From NCBI RefSeq assembly GCF_000372725.1, contig NW_005201165.1, positions 185,818-249,817 of the forward strand: DNA of 64,000 nucleotides. The letters run 5' to 3'. The notes beneath the pieces are model-generated. The model saw only the letters and a program-made list of their open reading frames with translations, was not told the DNA's origin and searched no databases. The translations under genes and the position numbers were made by a program. This stretch comes from Emiliania huxleyi CCMP1516. Taxonomy: Eukaryota > Haptophyta > Isochrysidales > Noelaerhabdaceae. Shown piece by piece: positions 20,063 through 29,498 of the stretch. The stretch's first letter is position 1; each line of letters starts with the position of its first letter.

Positions 20063-20936
20063 CTATGCTTTTGACCCATCAGTCTCCCAACATGACATGT
20101 GCATGCACATGCACATGTCCATGTGCATGTCCATGTGTGACATGAGAGATGAGTTAGTCAAAGAAATTACTTCAGTCTTCACGGCGGTCCGTCCGCACGT
20201 GAGCCCCGCGGCGGCGCGGCGGATCTCCCGCAACGCCTGTCCACACTCCTCGGGAGCACACACACGGACATGAAGCGCGCACGCGGCCCAATGGCCGTGC
20301 ACGAGCAGCAGCGCAAGCGCCGCCAACCGCACCGACACTTTTGACCGCGTGCCGCACTTCCCGAATCCCTTCACACCCCACTGTCGCGCAATGTGCCGGC
20401 TGGTGTGCGGCTTCTGCCACGCCCACTCGAAAGCGAGTGCATCACTCTTCGAGGAGAAGCCGCGCACAACGAGAAGAATGCGCCACGGCCGTCCCGCGGC
20501 GGGCGCGCCACCTCCCGAGAGCTCGCCGTTGTGCTGGCGCAGTCGTCTGGACGGGGTCGGGGCTCGCACCGACGTAAGTCCTCCGACCGCTCGAGTCTCG
20601 CAGGAAGTAGACGCGCCACGCCGAATCCTCCTCCTCCTCCTCCTCCTCCTCAGCCTCGTCGTCGACGAGCGCGTTGCCGTCTCGCTCGTCCTCCTCGTCG
20701 CTGTCTCCGTCCTCCGCGTCGAGATCCACCTCGGTGACCGCCGCGCCGAGCGTGCGGAGGAAGTCGGCGAGGGTGCCAGTCGAGGCGGTTTGGGAGGCGA
20801 TGGGAACCACCCAGGCTGTCTTGGTGATGCTCTTCGGGCCGTGCGGGCCGGGGAAGAGGAGGTCCTCGTAGTCGACGTTGGGGAACTGGTTCTTGACGTA
20901 GTCCTTGACGTCAAAGGCCTCCCATGTGGCATCCAT
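20063..20936 (-). CDS. GIY-YIG (SLX1-like) nuclease-domain protein, frameshifted
   Basis: An acidic linker precedes WRVYFLRDSSGRRTYVGASPDP, the start of a GIY-YIG domain (Y-F-L ... T-Y-V-G), then RLRQHNGEL, RPWRILLVVRGFSSKSDALAFEWAWQ and LHVRVCAPEECGQAL. This order matches SLX1 structure-specific nucleases; FEWAWQ is diagnostic of that branch. The two halves are in different frames: dropping one base from the four-base run at 20553-20556 gives D-P-S-R-R-L-R-Q-H-N, exactly the expected join. No RING finger is seen. The first ~60 residues (from MDATWEAF at 20936) are unfamiliar and open frame continues upstream. The C-terminal tail (SHMDMHMDMCMCMHM) comes from an ATG/CAT microsatellite at 20090-20145 and is probably not original. 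Confidence 0.65.
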
Positions 20937-21373
20937 CTCGGACAGCTCACGAGCCCATTCACGGTACACCCTCGCGGTCCGGAAGAGATTTCGAGTCGGC
21001 TGAGTCAGCCCGGTGAAGTCTCCAGCCTCATCTGACCGATTGATACGCTCTCGACCCGCGAGGCCATGTGCGTGTGCCCACGCGAGGTGCGGGTCGCCTG
21101 CCAGGGAGCGAGGGACGGGCTGAGCATGTGCGACCGGGTCAGGGTGATTGCTGTGACGGGACGCGCCCGCATCTGAACTGCTGCTCAATGAGAGCCAGCA
21201 ATGCGGGCGCCACGCTCAATGAGCCTGTGCGGTCAACGCTCCAACGCCCGAGCGTGGTGTGACACAAATGAGAGGCGGGAGTGGGGGGGTCCGCGGTGCG
21301 GTCAACGCCCGAGCGTTGAGCCTCCGGGCAAGGCGGTTGATCTTTGCAACTGCAGGCGGCGAGAAGCCGCCGC

Positions 21374-21754
21374 CTAATGTCTCGTGAAGAAGCAGGTTGA
21401 ACTTGTTTCGTTGGTCAAGATCCCATCATGGTAGTGGCCACGCTGTGACTTGACGTAGCCTTGGCCGGTGGTGTGGAGGTCGAACGCCCGTTGACCACGG
21501 AACCCGCGTTGCTTGCAGCCCATGTTTGCAACGCGGGCGCGCTCTTCGGTGTTGCCGAAGGCGAACTTGTCCCCAACGGAGCCGGGGTTGCCTCCCGGTG
21601 TCGGTGCGGCCGACCCCAACGGGCACGCCACCCCGGAGGGGGGTCCAAAGTTTGACCTCGCTGACCGCTTCGTCTTTGCCCCCGGCTCAGCCAGGTCGGT
21701 CTTGTAGCCCTCGTTGAACTGTTTGGTGAGTTCTGGTTTTTCGGCATCTCCCAT
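21374..21754 (-). CDS. Small hypothetical protein
   Basis: Single-exon frame of 126 codons with an ATG at 21754 and a natural-looking start (MGDAEKPELTKQFNEGYKTDL). It is Gly/Ala/Pro-rich in the middle with two Arg-rich stretches, no signal peptide and no membrane segment. No family recognised. Confidence 0.35.
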   Translation of the reverse strand: MGDAEKPELTKQFNEGYKTDLAEPGAKTKRSARSNFGPPSGVACPLGSAAPTPGGNPGSVGDKFAFGNTEERARVANMGCKQRGFRGQRAFDLHTTGQGYVKSQRGHYHDGILTNETSSTCFFTRH

Positions 21755-22050
21755 TGGTGTTAACTTTCGCTCGCCGCGGAGTCGTTCTTGCGCGCGTCGT
21801 CAGGCTTTGCCCCGTCAGGAGGAAGCGCGTGTGTTATCATTTGGCTTGTGGCAAGTGCTTGTGGGAGGCTCGAGGCGCGCGCGGGAGATTTTCCTTTATG
21901 GGACCCCGGTTTTGCAACAAAAACGAGGCGAAAAACGAAAACAGGACATGCTCTCTCTCGCGCGCGCGCGCGTCGTACGTCGCAAAGTCGCCGTAGGGTC
22001 AGAGAAATTGACGTGATATCAACAAGGCGAGGCGACCGACTGCCGACGTT

Positions 22051-23310
22051 TCAAAGAGACGCCCGCGTGTCGTGCTGCGACGACCGCATCTGGTAATGTG
22101 AAGACCGTCGGGAGCAGGACGCCGCCGACGCTCGGTTCGATCCGCAAGCCACTGCGACGGCGTCTTGGTCGGCAAGGGAGGGCTTCTCCCTGGCGCGCGC
22201 CGCCTGGGCGTCGCTGCGCGCAGCGCGGCACCGCGAGACGAGCAGGCTCACCAATGCAAAGGTGGCGCACCCGCCCAGGAAGCTGAGGACTATCGCCACC
22301 GGCAGCACCCACGCCGGTTGGACGTCGAGAATCAAAGGGACTGACTCGGTGCGCGTCGCCATGTCAAAAAGATAGTTGTCGTTTGCGCCTGCGATCGCGC
22401 CATGGGGTGAGTCAGAGGGACCTGGGGGGGCTCTGGTAGCGGCGTGCCGCGACTGAAGCGACGTAGCGTCTCTCTAGTGTGGAAGTGTCTTAGTGCACCG
22501 CAGCGCGCGTATGAGTAGGACAGGTTCGCGTTCACAACAAACCCGCTCGGTGAGTGCGCAACATTGCATCCGTCCTCGACATAGCACCACTCGTCGGAAC
22601 ACCTGAGAGCGAGGTGCGCCATGAGGGCTCCTCTGACCGCTCCGCTGAGAGTGCGGAAAAGCTAGTAACGCACCACTGCGGGGGCTCGTCCGCAGCGCAG
22701 GACAGGGACAAGCCTATGCAAAGAACAGGATCCAGGTGCGACGTACTACATTCTGCTTGCATCTCAAGTGGGGGTGAGCAGCAGGGCAGGGAGGCCGTTC
22801 AGGCGCGCGCTGCTAGTTTAGGCGAGCTAGTTTCGAACCCAGGTCGTGGCTCTTGCACTCCATGAGGCCATAGTCCGCGGGATAGTAAGCGGTCTCGCCG
22901 TTGACCCCGGTCACCTCCAGCAGGCCCTTATGGAGCGTGACCCCGGCAGGCCACTCGGTCAGGCATGGGCAATGGAGGTCCGAAAGCACTGGAGGCGGCG
23001 GCGGCGGCAGCGGTGAAGGTGGCTGGGAGGGAGGCGGCGGCGGGGACGGCGGCGCTGGGGATGGCGGTGGTGGAGGCGCTGGGGGCGGTGGATCGGGTAG
23101 GGGAGGAGGAGGAGGATCGTGAGTCCGCAAGGGGGGTGGCTTTGGCTCGAAGATTGGCGGGATAAGGCCGTCGTCGAAACCTGGAGGCCGTGGGTTTGGC
23201 GGCGGCGGCAGCGACGGGCCTTGGATCGGGCGAGGCCCTTGGTCGGAGCGCGGGTCGAGGGGCTCCACCGATGGACTAGCAGTGGCGGCAACGTGGAGAA
23301 GGACGATCAT
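22051..23310 (-). CDS. Proline-rich cell-surface protein with WCYV cysteine module and one TM helix
   Basis: From the ATG at 23310 (MIVLLHVAATASPS, a weak signal sequence), a long Pro/Ser-rich stalk as in pherophorin/extensin-like algal wall proteins leads to a Cys module: CPCLTEWPAGV, YYPADYGLMECKSHDLG, then exons with LSCAADEPPQW, CSDEWCYVEDGCNVA and LSYSYARCG. A GT-AG intron joins RCG to ANDNYLFD. A single hydrophobic helix (VLPVAIVLSFLGGCATFALV) and a basic tail follow. This order (stalk, W-C-Y-V-D/E Cys module ending YSYA.CG, TM) resembles Cys modules I know from algal cell-surface proteins and receptor cyclases. A type I membrane protein is likely; ligand unknown. The exon near 22690-22760 is least certain. 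Confidence 0.6.
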
Positions 23311-23656
23311 GTCTGAGCTCACTTTCCGAGCACGGGACGGACGATTTGTGGCGATATCGAGGAGATCACGTTTTCCGGCGACGTGGACGCGGCCGACGAG
23401 ATCTGCAGGAGATCGGCGGCTTCTGGGAGCTCCTTCGAGTGAGGAACGATTTGCTTTATTGCTTTATTGCCTTATTGCTTTGAAACTTTAACACAAGCTG
23501 TGCCGCGTGCAGTAAACCAAAGTGAATTTATCGCACACGTCACATCCGACACACACGCCACGCGCAGAGCTACTTGAGCAATCATGCACAATCAATGCGC
23601 CGAAGAGAGCGAGACGCTGATTCTTTGCACCGGGTCAGCAGGCAGGCAGTGCAAGC

Positions 23657-24064
23657 TCAAGTGGTCGCAGCACTGGTCATTCGCGATGCGGTAGCGATGC
23701 GATCAACCGTCCGCAAGCAGCGGTGAAGCCTGGTCCATGGCCGGGCAGGCGCGCCGCAGGCGAAGCGCTCTCGCGGGGCCTTGCGTCGTCCCACCTCGAG
23801 CCCTCGGGAGTAGTCGGTCAGCTGGGCAAAGCTGCACATGTGGCCGCCGACGGCCCCATATAGCATGATAGTGCCGTCGACCTCCTGTTGTCCAGCACGG
23901 TAGCGGTTCACGCCGTCGACGAGTTGGAACTGTGTGGACCGCCACGGCGCCGGCTGTGGTGTGGGCGACGGTTCTGCGGGCGGCAGTGCTGTCGCCGTGC
24001 ACTTGTGCCGGGACCGCTTCTTCTTCTTCTGACTATTGCCGTGGTCGCTGCTGTCGCTGCTCAT
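23657..24064 (-). CDS. Hypothetical protein with basic N terminus
   Basis: ATG at 24064 (MSSDSSDHGNSQKKKKRSRH, nuclear-localisation-like), then WRSTQFQLVDGVNRYRAGQQEVDGTIMLYGAVGG and SFAQLTDYSRGLEVG. About 135 residues, one exon, no recognised domain. An upstream in-frame extension to 24223 exists but is rich in low-complexity sequence. The ATCGC-repeat cluster at 24205-24290 lies about 140 bp upstream. Confidence 0.35.
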   Translation of the reverse strand: MSSDSSDHGNSQKKKKRSRHKCTATALPPAEPSPTPQPAPWRSTQFQLVDGVNRYRAGQQEVDGTIMLYGAVGGHMCSFAQLTDYSRGLEVGRRKAPRERFACGAPARPWTRLHRCLRTVDRIATASRMTSAATT

Positions 24065-24204
24065 GTGCAAGCCGCGAGGTGTGTAGCCAGCCAGATCCAG
24101 CTGCGCAACGCGAGCGGAGCGAGCGAAGCGCCAGGACGCCGTCCCTTTGTAACGCTTCACGCGCGTCGCTGAGGCGTGCTGTGAAGGGCTCGCGTGATCG
24201 CGAG

Positions 24205-24290
24205 CATCGCACAACATCGCCATTTATCGCATTTTATCGCCAAATATCGCGCGGTATCGCGGTTGCGATATTGTGAAAAATTCCCTCTAG
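24205..24290. repeat. Cluster of TATCGC motifs
   Basis: ATCGC occurs about eight times at intervals near 9-12 bp (GCATCGC, ACATCGCC, TTATCGC, TTTATCGCC, ATATCGC, GGTATCGC and the inverse GCGATATTG). It sits upstream of the minus-strand gene ending at 23657, so a protein-binding array is conceivable. Confidence 0.6.
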
Positions 24291-24491
24291 GGCAGGGCTA
24301 GGCGCGGGACCCGTCTGTGGCGAAGTGGGTCGCGTCCCTGAATTCCCGTCAACTCACGGTCCTTCCCCTTCATTTTGCACACAGTCCACGGTTGTCTGTT
24401 CCACTACTCCACACCTACCAGGGTTTTAAACCTCCAACCAGTGCGGAGAAGTACAGAGCCTATGGTAACTGATGCGCATGCTGATGCGCGA

Positions 24492-25271
24492 TCAAGCGTA
24501 CCAGTACGCCCCCTCTACCTCGTTCCACGCATAGTCAATCAACCGCCTGTCCACGCCGTGGACGTACGCTTCAAGAAACGCGGACATTAGATCTCGGCCG
24601 CCCTTCTTCAAGAGGGCAGCGCCGAGCGCCACGCTCTGCTCCTTAAACTGTCCGAGGAACCCCTCATACGAGGACATGTGGGGAGAGACCTGCTCCGGCG
24701 AGTCGAGTATGTCGCGCACGATCTTGTGCTCGGCGGAGACGTCCATGTTGACCGAGCCCATGAGGCGAAAGCTGCTGGGGTTTGGCTCGGCCGCGCGTCT
24801 GGCAAGCTTCGCCGCCTCAGCTTTTGTGGCGGACGCATATTTATCGCGCCATGTCTGCGCCCCCTTCCACCTCCTTCCATCGCCACGTGTAGCAAGCGCC
24901 GTCCACCCATGGCCGAGGCGGTGGAAGCGTGCCCTCCACGTCTGCTCTGCTAGCCGGGAGAGCGAGCTTGAGCAGCACAGCAGCGCCGCGGCCGTCCCCG
25001 GCGGCGCGGTCTCGAGCATCTGCGCCACCAGCTCGTCCTCGAGCGTCTCAAACAGGGGCACCGTCCGCACGCGCAGATTGGCCGTCTTAACGCGTACCTC
25101 CTCGACAGCGCCGTCCACCCGGTACACGCGCACCGGCCAGCGGCCTGCCGGATTTTTATTACCAAGGATGCGGCCGGGGCAGCCGTTGAGGTCGCGCCGG
25201 GCGGCCAGGCCGTGCAACCCCACTTGGCGCTGCGGCTGGATGCCATCTTCGGCAATCTCCCGGTCGCTCAT
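24492..25271 (-). CDS. F-box-like protein with N-terminal SH3-like module
   Basis: Single exon of 259 residues with an ATG at 25271. Residues ~17-70 (VGLHGLAARRDLNGCPGRIL, GRWPVRVYRVDGAVEEVRVK, TANLRV) match the small SH3-like 'N-G-x-x-G ... R-W-x-V ... x-x-N-L' module common in algal MYND/F-box proteins. Residues ~75-125 (ETLEDELVAQMLETAPPGTA, LLCCSSSLSRLAEQTWRARF) look like an F-box helix bundle. The rest, including AWNEVEGAYWYA at the end, is helical and unfamiliar. If it is an F-box it would recruit a substrate to an SCF ubiquitin ligase; no substrate is predictable. Confidence 0.55.
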   Translation of the reverse strand: MSDREIAEDGIQPQRQVGLHGLAARRDLNGCPGRILGNKNPAGRWPVRVYRVDGAVEEVRVKTANLRVRTVPLFETLEDELVAQMLETAPPGTAAALLCCSSSLSRLAEQTWRARFHRLGHGWTALATRGDGRRWKGAQTWRDKYASATKAEAAKLARRAAEPNPSSFRLMGSVNMDVSAEHKIVRDILDSPEQVSPHMSSYEGFLGQFKEQSVALGAALLKKGGRDLMSAFLEAYVHGVDRRLIDYAWNEVEGAYWYA

Positions 25272-25382
25272 GGGAGGGAGTGCAAGCGACCGTGCTCAGC
25301 TTCGTGCTCAGCTTTCGTGCTCAGCTTCTTGCGGTCGTTTTTTGTTCCCACATTTTTTCTTTCTTTGCGCCATCCCAACTTT

Positions 25383-26400
25383 TGCGGTGTGGGGGGCTGG
25401 GGGGGGGGGGGGGGAGGGTCCTGACCACGGTCTGTCATACATGGACAATCATACCTAACCCCCGCAGTCGGAACACTGGGGGGTTGTTCACTCTCTGAGG
25501 CCTCAGACCCCCCGCCCCCCCCCCCCCCCTTCTGAGGACAGGTCGGACCCCAGGCTTGGCGGCACAGAGGGTTTGACTCTGACTCTGTGCCGCCTCTGTG
25601 GCCTCTCTTGGCTCATTTTGGCCTCAGAGGGTCCCTGGCCGATGGTCTGTCTTGGCGCGGCACAGAGGGCTTTTCTTTGACCTCAGAGGGTTGCCCCCTC
25701 ACGGCAGAGGCGAGAGCCCCGGGCGGAGGCCGGAGCTGCCTAGCCCTCCACGAATGGCGCTGACCAGTGAGGGCGGGGAGGGGTGGTACTCGAGGGGTGG
25801 TAGTAAAACATATATGACTTTAAGCAGCGAGCATGACCAAGCTCCAAGGCGCTACGCTATGCTCGAGCGCCCGGCACCACACACGCTTACTGCTGCTGCA
25901 GGCTCACAGCGCCCGCGCCGAGCCCTGCGCGACAGCTTCGCGCGGCCCGCAGCGCCGACCCGTCAACTTGAGGATGTGCTTTTGGAGCGGCCGCCCGAGG
26001 AGGAGTAGTGATCTCCACGTCCTTCCCCTGCTCCAGCTTGGCCATGAGGCGCCACGGCGTCCGCGTGAACTCGAACTTGAGGTATCCGAAAAATGGAAAC
26101 TGGGCTCTGGGGGGGTTCTCTCCTGCTTGGTGGGGGATCACGACAGACGAAAACCCCCTCTGTGCTCTGAGGAGCGGCTACGCGGGGCTTGCCTTGGCGT
26201 CTCAGAGGGTCCCCGTAGCCTCAGAGGCTGCGCCGAGAGAGGCTGGCTTGGCGGCACAGGCCTTCAGAGGGTCGGCCCAGGCACCCTCTGAGCCGCTCGT
26301 AGATGGCCTCTCTTGGCACAGAGGGTACCCTCTGAGACGAGCAGATCTGGGCCGCCTTGCCTCACCCCGCCCCCCTCTGAGACAAGGAGACAACCCCCTA
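25383..26400. repeat. G/C homopolymer pair and dispersed CAGAGGGT repeats
   Basis: A long G run (25390-25417) is followed ~100 bp later by a long C run (25507-25530); they could pair as a foldback. Downstream to 26400, CTCAGAGGGT / CACAGAGGGT and the inverse ACCCTCTGAG recur about a dozen times between unrelated filler. The opposite strand has an arginine-rich open frame here that I do not consider a gene. Confidence 0.6.
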
Positions 26401-26456
26401 GTGGCGATGCCACAAAAAAGAGAAATCGCGCATAGGACCCCACGCCCCCGCGATCG

Positions 26457-27912
26457 TGCCATCCGACTCGGCAGTCTTCCTCCTCGCCACCCTCGCAAAG
26501 GCGTGGGAGCCGCTGGCCGTGTCGCTGGCGAGCCCAGAGGGTAGAGGGCCACCATTCGCGGCGGTGCTGGTGTGCGCAGAGGCGGCCAAGCTCGCATTTG
26601 TCGCTCCGCTGCTCCCGCCCAACCGCATCGGCCTGTGCTCTCGTTCCACCGGCGCCGCCTTTGCGCCACCAGCGGCGCTCCTCGCGCTCTGCAACCACTG
26701 CCTCGGTTTCGCGGTGCCGCGGCTCGACCCGCTCACATACCAGGTGAGCAGAGCCGAGGCATTGTGGTGCCTGTCCAGGCGCTTTGACCTCACCCCGGCT
26801 GAGTTTTGGCTGAGCTGTCGGCTGGTCTCGCGTGCCAGGTGGTCTTCAAGGCGGTCTCGGTCGTGGTGGTCGCGCTCCTCTCTCGCTCGCTGCTGGGCAG
26901 ACGCCTCACCCGCCTGCAGTGGGCGTCCCTCGGCGTGCGGCAGGTCGTGAGACGGGCGCACTGCGGACTGCCTCTCCTTGACCGCTGAGCGCGTGAGCAG
27001 GCCTGCTCCTCGTCGGAGCCCACCTCAGTCTCGCCCCTCCGGAGCCGGCGGGCGGAGACGCGCGCAGCAGCAGCGAGGAGAGCTGTGCCGAGTGGCCTCC
27101 CGCCTCCGCGAGCCGCGTCTCTTCACACGCGGGCGTGTGCGCAGCAGACGGGCCGCAGCGAGTATGCCGCCGGGCTCGCTGCGTGCGTGCTCGGCTCGCT
27201 CGCCCTCGCCCTCTCCTCGGTCATGTTCGAGGGCGCGAGCCACGCGGACAGCCGTGAAGCTGGTGGTGGCGGTGTCGTCGCGCACGCGGCTGCCTACGCG
27301 CTCTGGGGGCTTGTCGCAAACTCGGCGGCTCTACTTGGAATGCACTGGCGCTGGATCGGAGGGGGAGGCGGCGGCTTCGCGCTCTCCGCGCACTCGGCGG
27401 CCGAAAGACGCCGTTCACGGCCGTGCACTGTGAATAGGCTCGCGCCCCCGCGCCGTCGACGCCGCCGCCGCGCTGTCGATCGCCGCCGCCGACCTCACCA
27501 TGGCGAGATGCAGCCGAGAGGTGGCCGATCTGGACAGCGCGTCTTCACGGCTGGCGGCCGTGCGCAGGCGGTCTTCTTCTCGAGGCTGAGCGCCAACGCG
27601 TACTCGTACTCGCGCGTGCTCGCGCTGCTCGTCTCGGCGATCATCGCCGCCGTGGCGCTCAGGCAGCCGCTGAGCGGCCGATTCCTCGCCGGCGCCGGCA
27701 CCGTCGCGGCCAGCGGGTGGGTGTACCGCGAGCCGGAGCGCGCTGCCGCGGCGGCAGCCGCGCTCCTGAGCCGAGTCTCTCCAAGAAGAGCCAGAATAAG
27801 AAGGGGCGGGTGGGAGTTGGCCCCCGCCGATGAGGAGGGCAAGGCGGCGCTCTTGCATCCGCCTGGCGAGCTGAGCTATAGCCAGCGCCTCGAAACAGAG
27901 AGCGCATCGTGA
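26457..27912 (+). CDS. Nucleotide-sugar-transporter-like membrane protein (SLC35/NST type)
   Basis: Exons encode alternating hydrophobic helices: SAVFLLATLAKAWEPLAV, PPFAAVLVCAEAAKLAFVAP, PAALLALCNHCLGFAVPRLD, then PLTYQVVFKAVSVVVVALLS, LGRRLTRLQWASLGLLLVG, YAAGLAACVLGSLALALSS, AYALWGLVANSAALLG, and a late exon SYSRVLALLVSAIIAAVALR with SGRFLAGAGTVAASGW. The segment Y-Q-V-V-F-K-A-V-S-V..L..R...L-Q-W is the NST signature (UDP-galactose/CMP-sialic acid transporter group). Introns: GT-AG after LTYQ; GC-AG joining WASLG to LLLVG; another ending GTGAATAG at 27436. The start is not settled because exon 1 as read has no ATG. Probably Golgi/ER; the sugar is unknown. Confidence 0.6.
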
Positions 27913-28007
27913 ACTCGAGAATTCTTGGGACCAAAAACCGTTTACTTCCGTTCCCGCCGTCTGCACATTGGCGTCTCCGCGGGCTGGGCGCCTAAAAGCC
28001 GCTGCGC

Positions 28008-29498
28008 ATGGACGCGATCGTTGCTTTTCTCGCCGACAACCACCTCGAGGCGTACGCGGAAATCTTTGAGGAGACAGGCTACGACGACCTCGCGTTTCTC
28101 CGAGAGATGAGCGATGCGGATTTCGCCGAGCTCAAGCAGGCCTCTCTCGCTCAACCCTGACGCCACCACACACCCGTCTGCTCCTCTTTATCACCTCGCC
28201 GCCACTGCCGCCACCACAAATCTCCACCCAGGCGACGCGCATGAAGACGGGCCACCTCGCGAAGCTGCGCTCTCGCGCGCGCGGATTTCACCTGCCTCTT
28301 CCTCTGCCGCCGCCACCACAGCTACCTCCGCCACCGCCGCTGCAGCTGCCGCCGCCTCCACCGCCGCTCAAATGCGAGCCGGAGTGGACTCTGCTCGCTG
28401 AGCCGCAGGCGGGCCGCGCCCAGGCTCAGTCAGTGCCGTCAGAAGGCTTCTCGAGAACCTCCGCCCCTAGCTGCTCAGCCTCCGCCTCCGCCTCCGCCTC
28501 CGCCTCCGCCTCCGCCTCCGCCTCCGCCACCGCCTCCGCCTCCGCCACCGCCTCCGCCTCCGCCTCCGCCTCCGCCTCCGCCTCCTCCTCCTCCTCCTCC
28601 GCCGCCGCCGTCGGTGCTGGCGCCGGTGCCGGTGCCGCCAGCGTGGAGGGCGAGACGGAGGGCGACGAGGCGCCGCCGTGTGTGGCGGCCGGAGCGCTGT
28701 GAAGAGGCGCTGTTACACCACGCAGCGCGAGCAGGCGCCGTCGTGGTGGGGGGCCACGAGCGCAGCCACCTTCGCAGAGGCGCTGCTCCGGCGAGAGGCC
28801 CGGAGATGCCGCGAGGTGCGTCCGAGATGGACCGCCGGTGAGGGTGTAGGTTCTCTTCCTGCTCGGCGAGACGCCCGCTGCCTTCCCGGACCGGGTCTTC
28901 GCGTCGCTGCCGATGGAGCGGGCCTTCCCCGGGGCGAGTTGCTCAGCCGAGACCGGCCGAGATTACTCGGGAGTCTAGCCACGAGGAGGCCCGCTCAGTC
29001 GAAGGGTTTGAGACCGAGACTAAGCGAGGCTCCCAACCACCTGCGATTACCGAATGCCTCCGCCAACCTCGAGGTGAGCAAGCCGCAGCGGCTGCGCGCA
29101 CTGGGCTACCTGCGGCGAGCAATAGTCGAGACCTAGCCGAGACGTAGCCGAGATGTGCCTTTGCGCGCCCTTCCCGGCGAGAGCTGCAGCGACGTGGAGC
29201 TGCTCACGCCGCGATGCTGTGCGCAGGCGGGCGTGCCGGCGGAGGGGGGGCGAGGTCGCCGTGCACTTCAAGAAGCTATCCAAGAGGCAGGTCCGAGACT
29301 CGGGCCGAGACTCGCCGAGATTCGCCCGAGGCGCACGAACGCTGCCGAAGCGTCTCTTCTCGTCGCCCGCCACAGGTCGCCGTTTGCCATGTGCCGGTGG
29401 ACGAGGACCGCTCGCAGCGGCGGCGGCGGGCGAAGGAGCGCGGCAGGACGTGGGTGGACGGCGGGAGCGGCCACTCACTCCTCGGCGAGGCAGAGTGA
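28008..29498 (+). CDS. SAM-domain protein of unknown function
   Basis: Exon 1 (28008-28139) encodes most of a sterile-alpha-motif domain: MDAIVAFLADNHLEAYAEIF, GYDDLAFLREMSDADFAELK. A GC-AG intron (28140-28231) joins ...LKQ to ATRMKTGHLAKLRSR, the last SAM helix. A low-complexity Pro run and a (Ser-Ala)n run from a GCCTCC microsatellite (28470-28600) follow. A further 36-nt-class GC-AG intron ends at 28731, joining AG to APSWWGATSAATFAEALLRR. Later exons carry FLLGETPAAFPDRVFASLP, a VAVHFKKLSK segment and the last exon VAVCHVPVDEDRSQRRRRAK, ending at 29498. Introns near 28945-29060, 29120-29160 and 29290-29370 are full of CCGAGAC repeats. SAM domains mediate protein or RNA binding; the rest is unrecognised. 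Confidence 0.6.
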
